NCBI GenBank assembly: GCA_002409375.1
Contig: DHNF01000017.1
Coordinates: forward strand, 1 to 10,090
From: Ruminococcaceae bacterium UBA5423
GTDB taxonomy: Bacteria > Bacillota > Clostridia > Oscillospirales > Acutalibacteraceae
Direction of reading: 5' to 3'
Length of the DNA stretch: 10,090 nucleotides
Below are positions 7,573 through 10,090 of this stretch, one piece after another. The number at the start of each line of letters is the position of its first letter. The stretch's first letter is position 1. Made by a program: the position numbers and the translations under genes. The notes beneath the pieces were generated by a model. That model had not been told where the DNA came from. It saw only the letters and a program-made list of their open reading frames with translations, and searched no databases.

Positions 7573-7596
7573 TTCCCCAAAAATATGAAAGGGGAA
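7573..7596 (+). promoter_or_regulatory. Hairpin masking the capsid ribosome binding site
   Basis: TTCCCC at 7573-7578 is complementary to GGGGAA at 7591-7596, giving a 6-bp stem with a 12-base loop. The right arm includes the core of the capsid gene's ribosome binding site (GAAAGGGG, 7587-7594). The left arm starts 4 bases after the scaffold stop codon, within the footprint of a terminating ribosome. This would couple capsid translation to completion of the scaffold. The base pairing is visible; the regulation is inferred. Confidence 0.45.
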
Positions 7597-7602
7597 TTTT
7601 AT

Positions 7603-8625
7603 ATGCTTAACAAAAATTTATTCGTGCTTGATTTGACATTGTTTGATACGGCGTCGAATGTGACATCGAGCAATACACCCGGCAATGACTTGTCGCCGGA
7701 AATGAAAACCTATTATTCCGACTATCTTATCGACAATGCATTAACAAATCTTGTACATGATCAGTTTGGGCAAAAGCACCCTATACCCAAAAACGGCGGT
7801 AAAACTATAGAATTTCGCAAGTATTCGCCACTGCCCAAAATGACAACTACGCTTGAGGAGGGCGTTACCCCTGACGGTCAGGCACTTAATGTGTCAATCA
7901 TTACGGCAACAGTAGAGCAGTACGGCGGATGGATTCAGTTGCCTGATATGCTTTTGTTGAGCGCTATTGATAACAACATGGTGCAGGCAACCGAGCTTTT
8001 GGGGGATCAGGCAGGGCGCACCCTTGACACAATCACGCGGGAAGTGTTAAACGGCGGCACAAATGTGCAATATGCGCCAATTGTTACGGGCGATACCGTC
8101 ACACCGGTTACAGCGCGTTCGTCCATAACGGCAGATGCAAAATTCACTGTCGATTGCGTTTATAAAGCTGTGCGTTTTTTAAAAACTCAGCTTGCAAAGC
8201 CGATTGAGGGTTCGTATGTTGCAATTATCCACCCGGACGTTGCATATGACTTGATGCGGTCCGATGAATGGATAGAAGCGCATAAATACGCCAGACCTGA
8301 AAATCTGTTTAACGGCGAAATCGGCAAAATCGCAAACTGCCGTTTTATTGAAACCACAGAGGCAAAAATTTTTGGCAGCGCCGGTGCCGATGGTATAGAT
8401 GTTTACTCGACACTTGTTGTCGGAGCTAACGCATACGGCATTACAGAAATAAGTGGAGGCGGATTGGAGCATATCATTAAACAGCTTGGCTCTTCCGGCA
8501 CTGCCGACCCGCTCAATCAGCGGGCATCTGCCGGTTGGAAAGCAACTAAAACTGCCGAAAGGCTGGTGGAGGGTTATATGGTACGCATTGAGTCCGCATC
8601 ATCATTTCAGTCGGGTCCAAACTGA
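7603..8625 (+). CDS. Major capsid protein, N4-gp56 family
   Basis: This 340-residue shell protein resembles the N4-gp56 family of major capsid proteins. Supporting features are the YYSDYLIDNALTNLVHDQFG region at residues 37-56, the IPKNGGKTIEFRKY strand at 61-74, EQYGGWIQLPD at 105-115 and YVAIIHPDVAYDLM starting at 205, which is typical of the capsid core. Residues 9-17 read LDLTLFDTA, almost the same as the scaffold tag, so Prp cleavage after Phe14 is predicted to give the mature N-terminus. The ATG at 7603 has GAAAGGGG at 7587-7594 at good spacing. In-frame TTG at 7570 and ATG at 7585 lack ribosome binding sites, and starting at 7603 puts the tag in the same near-N-terminal position as in the scaffold. 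Identity is strong from family-like sequence and gene order. Confidence 0.9.
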   Translation: MLNKNLFVLDLTLFDTASNVTSSNTPGNDLSPEMKTYYSDYLIDNALTNLVHDQFGQKHPIPKNGGKTIEFRKYSPLPKMTTTLEEGVTPDGQALNVSIITATVEQYGGWIQLPDMLLLSAIDNNMVQATELLGDQAGRTLDTITREVLNGGTNVQYAPIVTGDTVTPVTARSSITADAKFTVDCVYKAVRFLKTQLAKPIEGSYVAIIHPDVAYDLMRSDEWIEAHKYARPENLFNGEIGKIANCRFIETTEAKIFGSAGADGIDVYSTLVVGANAYGITEISGGGLEHIIKQLGSSGTADPLNQRASAGWKATKTAERLVEGYMVRIESASSFQSGPN

Positions 8626-8651
8626 AATTAACCAAATATTTTGATTGAATT

Positions 8652-8681
8652 GTTGTTATAAAAATTGTTCGTCATAACGAC
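8652..8681 (+). promoter_or_regulatory. Intergenic hairpin after the capsid gene
   Basis: GTTGTTAT at 8652-8659 pairs with ATAACGAC at 8674-8681 over 8 positions with one wobble, enclosing a 14-base loop. It has no trailing T-tract, so it is not a standard terminator. It directly precedes a second, tighter hairpin. Confidence 0.35.
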
Positions 8682-8684
8682 GCA

Positions 8685-8704
8685 AAACGCCGAGGACGGC
8701 GTTT
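8685..8704 (+). terminator. GC-rich hairpin between capsid and next gene, possible attenuator
   Basis: A perfect 8-bp stem, AAACGCCG with CGGCGTTT, encloses the loop AGGA. Only three Ts lie in the right arm and no T-tract follows, so termination would be partial at best. It sits 9 bases before the ribosome binding site of the next gene and could protect the abundant capsid message or lower expression downstream. Confidence 0.4.
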
Positions 8705-8728
8705 ACAACAAAAAGGAGGTTTGTTTAA

Positions 8729-9094
8729 ATGGCAGACAGCAAAATTAAAAGCACACCCGATATAGAAACGCTGCAAACACAAATTGCCGAGCTTAAAAAG
8801 CTTGTAGGCAAACAAAGCAAAATGGCGCCGCAAAACACGGTACCGCCGAGTGTGCTGGAAAATGAAAAGCGAATGCAGGATTTGGTCGAGGTCCGGTTAT
8901 TCAAGGACAACGGCAAGTATAAGGACGATGTTTTTGTAGCGGTTAACGGAAAATCATTTCAGATAAAACGCGGCGTTACGGTTAAAGTTCCGAGATATGT
9001 CAAAGAGGTGCTTGACAGCTCGCTAAAGCAGGACGAATACGCTGCACGGTATTCCGAAAAAATGGCCGACGAGTTTTCAAAAAGCGTCAGGTAA
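8729..9094 (+). CDS. Small phage head protein of unknown role
   Basis: This 121-residue protein is encoded just after the major capsid gene. Residues 10-32 form a short heptad-like coiled coil (IETLQTQIAELKKLVGKQ). A linker to about residue 45 follows, then a compact beta-rich part at 52-85 (VEVRLFKDNGKYKDDVFVAV and the RGVTVKVPRYVKEVL block) and a charged helical end. Similar small proteins with a KRGxxVxVPRYVxEVL block are often encoded beside capsid genes of Firmicutes phages, from memory of such genomes, usually without a known function; decoration or head-completion roles are plausible. It lacks a signal peptide and membrane segments. The ATG at 8729 follows an excellent AGGAGGT at 8714-8720, so high expression is likely despite the 103-base gap with two hairpins upstream. 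Confidence 0.7.
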   Translation: MADSKIKSTPDIETLQTQIAELKKLVGKQSKMAPQNTVPPSVLENEKRMQDLVEVRLFKDNGKYKDDVFVAVNGKSFQIKRGVTVKVPRYVKEVLDSSLKQDEYAARYSEKMADEFSKSVR

Positions 9095-9105
9095 TCATTT
9101 TTAGC

Positions 9106-9138
9106 GGGGCACAGGGTTTTGCTTAAGGCCTGTGCCCC
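9106..9138 (+). promoter_or_regulatory. Strong intergenic hairpin before the connector gene
   Basis: GGGGCACAGG at 9106-9115 pairs perfectly with CCTGTGCCCC at 9129-9138 around a 13-base loop. No T-tract follows; instead the next gene's ribosome binding site begins 5 bases later. It could slow transcription, stabilise the upstream message or set expression of the connector relative to the head proteins. Confidence 0.5.
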
Positions 9139-9158
9139 CCACAAAGGGTGTGCTGCAT

Positions 9159-9530
9159 ATGACTATAACACAGGCAATAAGCCGCTGTGATACGGCAAAG
9201 CCAAACCAATATATGCACAGCGAAAAGATAGGGTGGCTGAATTTTCTTGACGGCATGATTTTTAATGAAATAATAAAAACCCATGAGGGCGCAGATACAG
9301 TTGAATTTGACGAATACACCGAAGAAACCGACGGCAATACAGTGCTGCTTGTACCGGATCCCTACAGCGATTTGTATCTTTATTATATGTTTTCTATGAT
9401 TGATTTTCATAACGCTGAATACTCGCGGTATAACAACAGCATTTTAATGTTTAACAATGCGTTCGTAAATTTTGAGGCGTATTATAACCGCCGGCACCCG
9501 CCATTGCAAAATAATAATATTAGGTTGTAA
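9159..9530 (+). CDS. Probable head-tail connector (adaptor) protein
   Basis: This 123-residue acidic and tyrosine-rich protein is encoded two genes after the capsid protein, where phages usually encode the adaptor that binds under the portal. It starts with a helix (TITQAISRCDTAKPNQYM) and continues through a WLNFLDGMIFNEIIKTH segment at about 26-42. A loop containing LLVPDPYSDLYLYYMFSMIDFHN at about 63-85 follows, and then helices. This helical layout with a P-D-P-Y turn is like that of short adaptor proteins of Firmicutes phages. The start is ATG at 9159 with AAAGGGTG at 9143-9150. In-frame GTG codons at 9132 and 9150 were rejected: the first lies inside the hairpin arm and the second within the ribosome binding site. 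No enzyme motif is seen. The connector role rests on position and shape. Confidence 0.6.
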   Translation: MTITQAISRCDTAKPNQYMHSEKIGWLNFLDGMIFNEIIKTHEGADTVEFDEYTEETDGNTVLLVPDPYSDLYLYYMFSMIDFHNAEYSRYNNSILMFNNAFVNFEAYYNRRHPPLQNNNIRL

Positions 9531-9570
9531 TGAATTTTTAATACAGGCATAACGGAAACGAGGGAATATT

Positions 9571-10090
9571 ATGCGCTTGCCGTTTTTGCAAGAAATTAAA
9601 ACATCACGGGATATGATACAGGAATTTCGCGGATATAACCATAACGAGGTTATAAAAGAAAATGAGTTTTATAACATGCATAATATGTCATCCTCACTAT
9701 ATCCTGTGTTGTCGCCGCGTGACAAACGGGGTATCGGCAACACTATTACAAAACCCAACGGTATATTTTATAAAGAGTGCCTATATTGGGTTGATGGAGT
9801 TAGCTTTTATGGCAATGACGGTGTGAACGGTGAAACGGTGCTGCGCGGCACGGTGGAGGACTCGCCGAAAGCATTTGTATCAATGGGCGCACTTGTGCTT
9901 ATTTGGCCGGACAAAAAATTTTACAATACAGCAACGCACTTGTTCGGCAATTTAGAAAAGACTTGGCAAGCAGGACAAGCGAACATCTCTTATACATTAG
10001 TAAATTGGGATCCCGAAACAAAAACCACAACTGAATTTACAGATGATTATACCGTTTCTGATGCCGCACCCGCCGAGCCGGAGGACGGCG
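9571..10090 (+). CDS. Phage tail/structural protein, N-terminal part (runs off the window)
   Basis: An open frame of 173 codons continues past the right edge. The ATG at 9571 follows AGGGA at 9561-9565. Residues 20-57 contain the pattern GYNHN, then NEFYNMHNMSSSLYPVLSPRDKRG, followed by a repeated strand-turn pattern (NGIFYKECLYWVDGVSFYG and similar up to about 120) ending in an acidic, proline-rich stretch. Openings that list a few residues, then N-M-x-S, then a P-V-L-x-x-R-x-x-R-G run are typical of beta-propeller tail proteins such as podovirus nozzle proteins, which bind below the connector; position agrees. Without the rest of the gene this is an inference. A tail or stopper protein of another type is possible. 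Confidence 0.55.
   Translation, partial: MRLPFLQEIKTSRDMIQEFRGYNHNEVIKENEFYNMHNMSSSLYPVLSPRDKRGIGNTITKPNGIFYKECLYWVDGVSFYGNDGVNGETVLRGTVEDSPKAFVSMGALVLIWPDKKFYNTATHLFGNLEKTWQAGQANISYTLVNWDPETKTTTEFTDDYTVSDAAPAEPEDG

Noticed and set aside
7570..7602. Upstream start codons for the capsid gene (TTG 7570, ATG 7585)
   Set aside because: Neither has a ribosome binding site, and the 7603 start has GAAAGGGG and puts the cleavage tag near the N-terminus as in the scaffold.
8879..8911. Third Prp tag in the small head protein (VEVRLFKDN)
   Set aside because: It resembles LNLRLFDT only loosely, is internal (about residues 53-61) and looks like part of a beta strand rather than an N-terminal tag.
1..10090. 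tRNA genes, CRISPR arrays, transposase genes or a hidden defence system
   Set aside because: No cloverleaf, spaced direct repeats, or recombinase or defence-like motifs were recognised in the window.

Overview
The window looks like a chromosomal segment of a Gram-positive, clostridia-like Firmicute. The basis is strong AGGAGG-type ribosome binding sites before nearly every gene, TTG and GTG starts beside ATG, intermediate-to-low GC, a CadC/SmtB-type metal sensor, and a phage head module using a Prp-type protease as seen in Firmicutes phages. This placement is inferred from sequence style, not from a database match. All genes read rightward.

Region 1 (1-2354) is a two-gene heavy-metal resistance operon. 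It encodes an ArsR/SmtB repressor that keeps both the cysteine-rich and the C-terminal metal sites of the family, followed 14 bases later by a P1B-type ATPase with Zn/Cd/Pb exporter hallmarks. The promoter lies mostly outside the window; only a possible operator half remains at the left edge.

Region 2 (2355-2720) is a non-coding junction. It holds three related short palindromes whose loops read YCCT on one strand (2362-2383 inverted, 2468-2489 and 2567-2588 direct). The second doubles as a terminator for the metal operon. A strong, probably bidirectional terminator follows at 2597-2631. A 14-base sequence at 2645-2658 recurs exactly once more, at 6434-6447.

Region 3 (2721-10090, running off the edge) is a phage head and connector module in canonical order: large terminase, portal, Prp-type cysteine protease, scaffold, N4-gp56-family major capsid protein, a small head protein, a probable head-tail connector, and the start of a tail or structural protein. 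No integrase, repressor, small terminase or lysis gene is visible, so the window shows one side of a prophage or prophage remnant whose structural operon starts at the large terminase.

The most interesting pattern is an assembly-maturation circuit. The scaffold and the capsid protein both carry near their N-termini a tag of the form L-[N/D]-L-x-L-F-D-T-A. This resembles the LNLQFF-A sequence that the host protease Prp removes from ribosomal protein L27 and from some staphylococcal phage proteins. The operon encodes its own Prp between portal and scaffold. The capsid gene's ribosome binding site also lies in a small hairpin that a ribosome finishing the scaffold gene would open, suggesting coupled translation.
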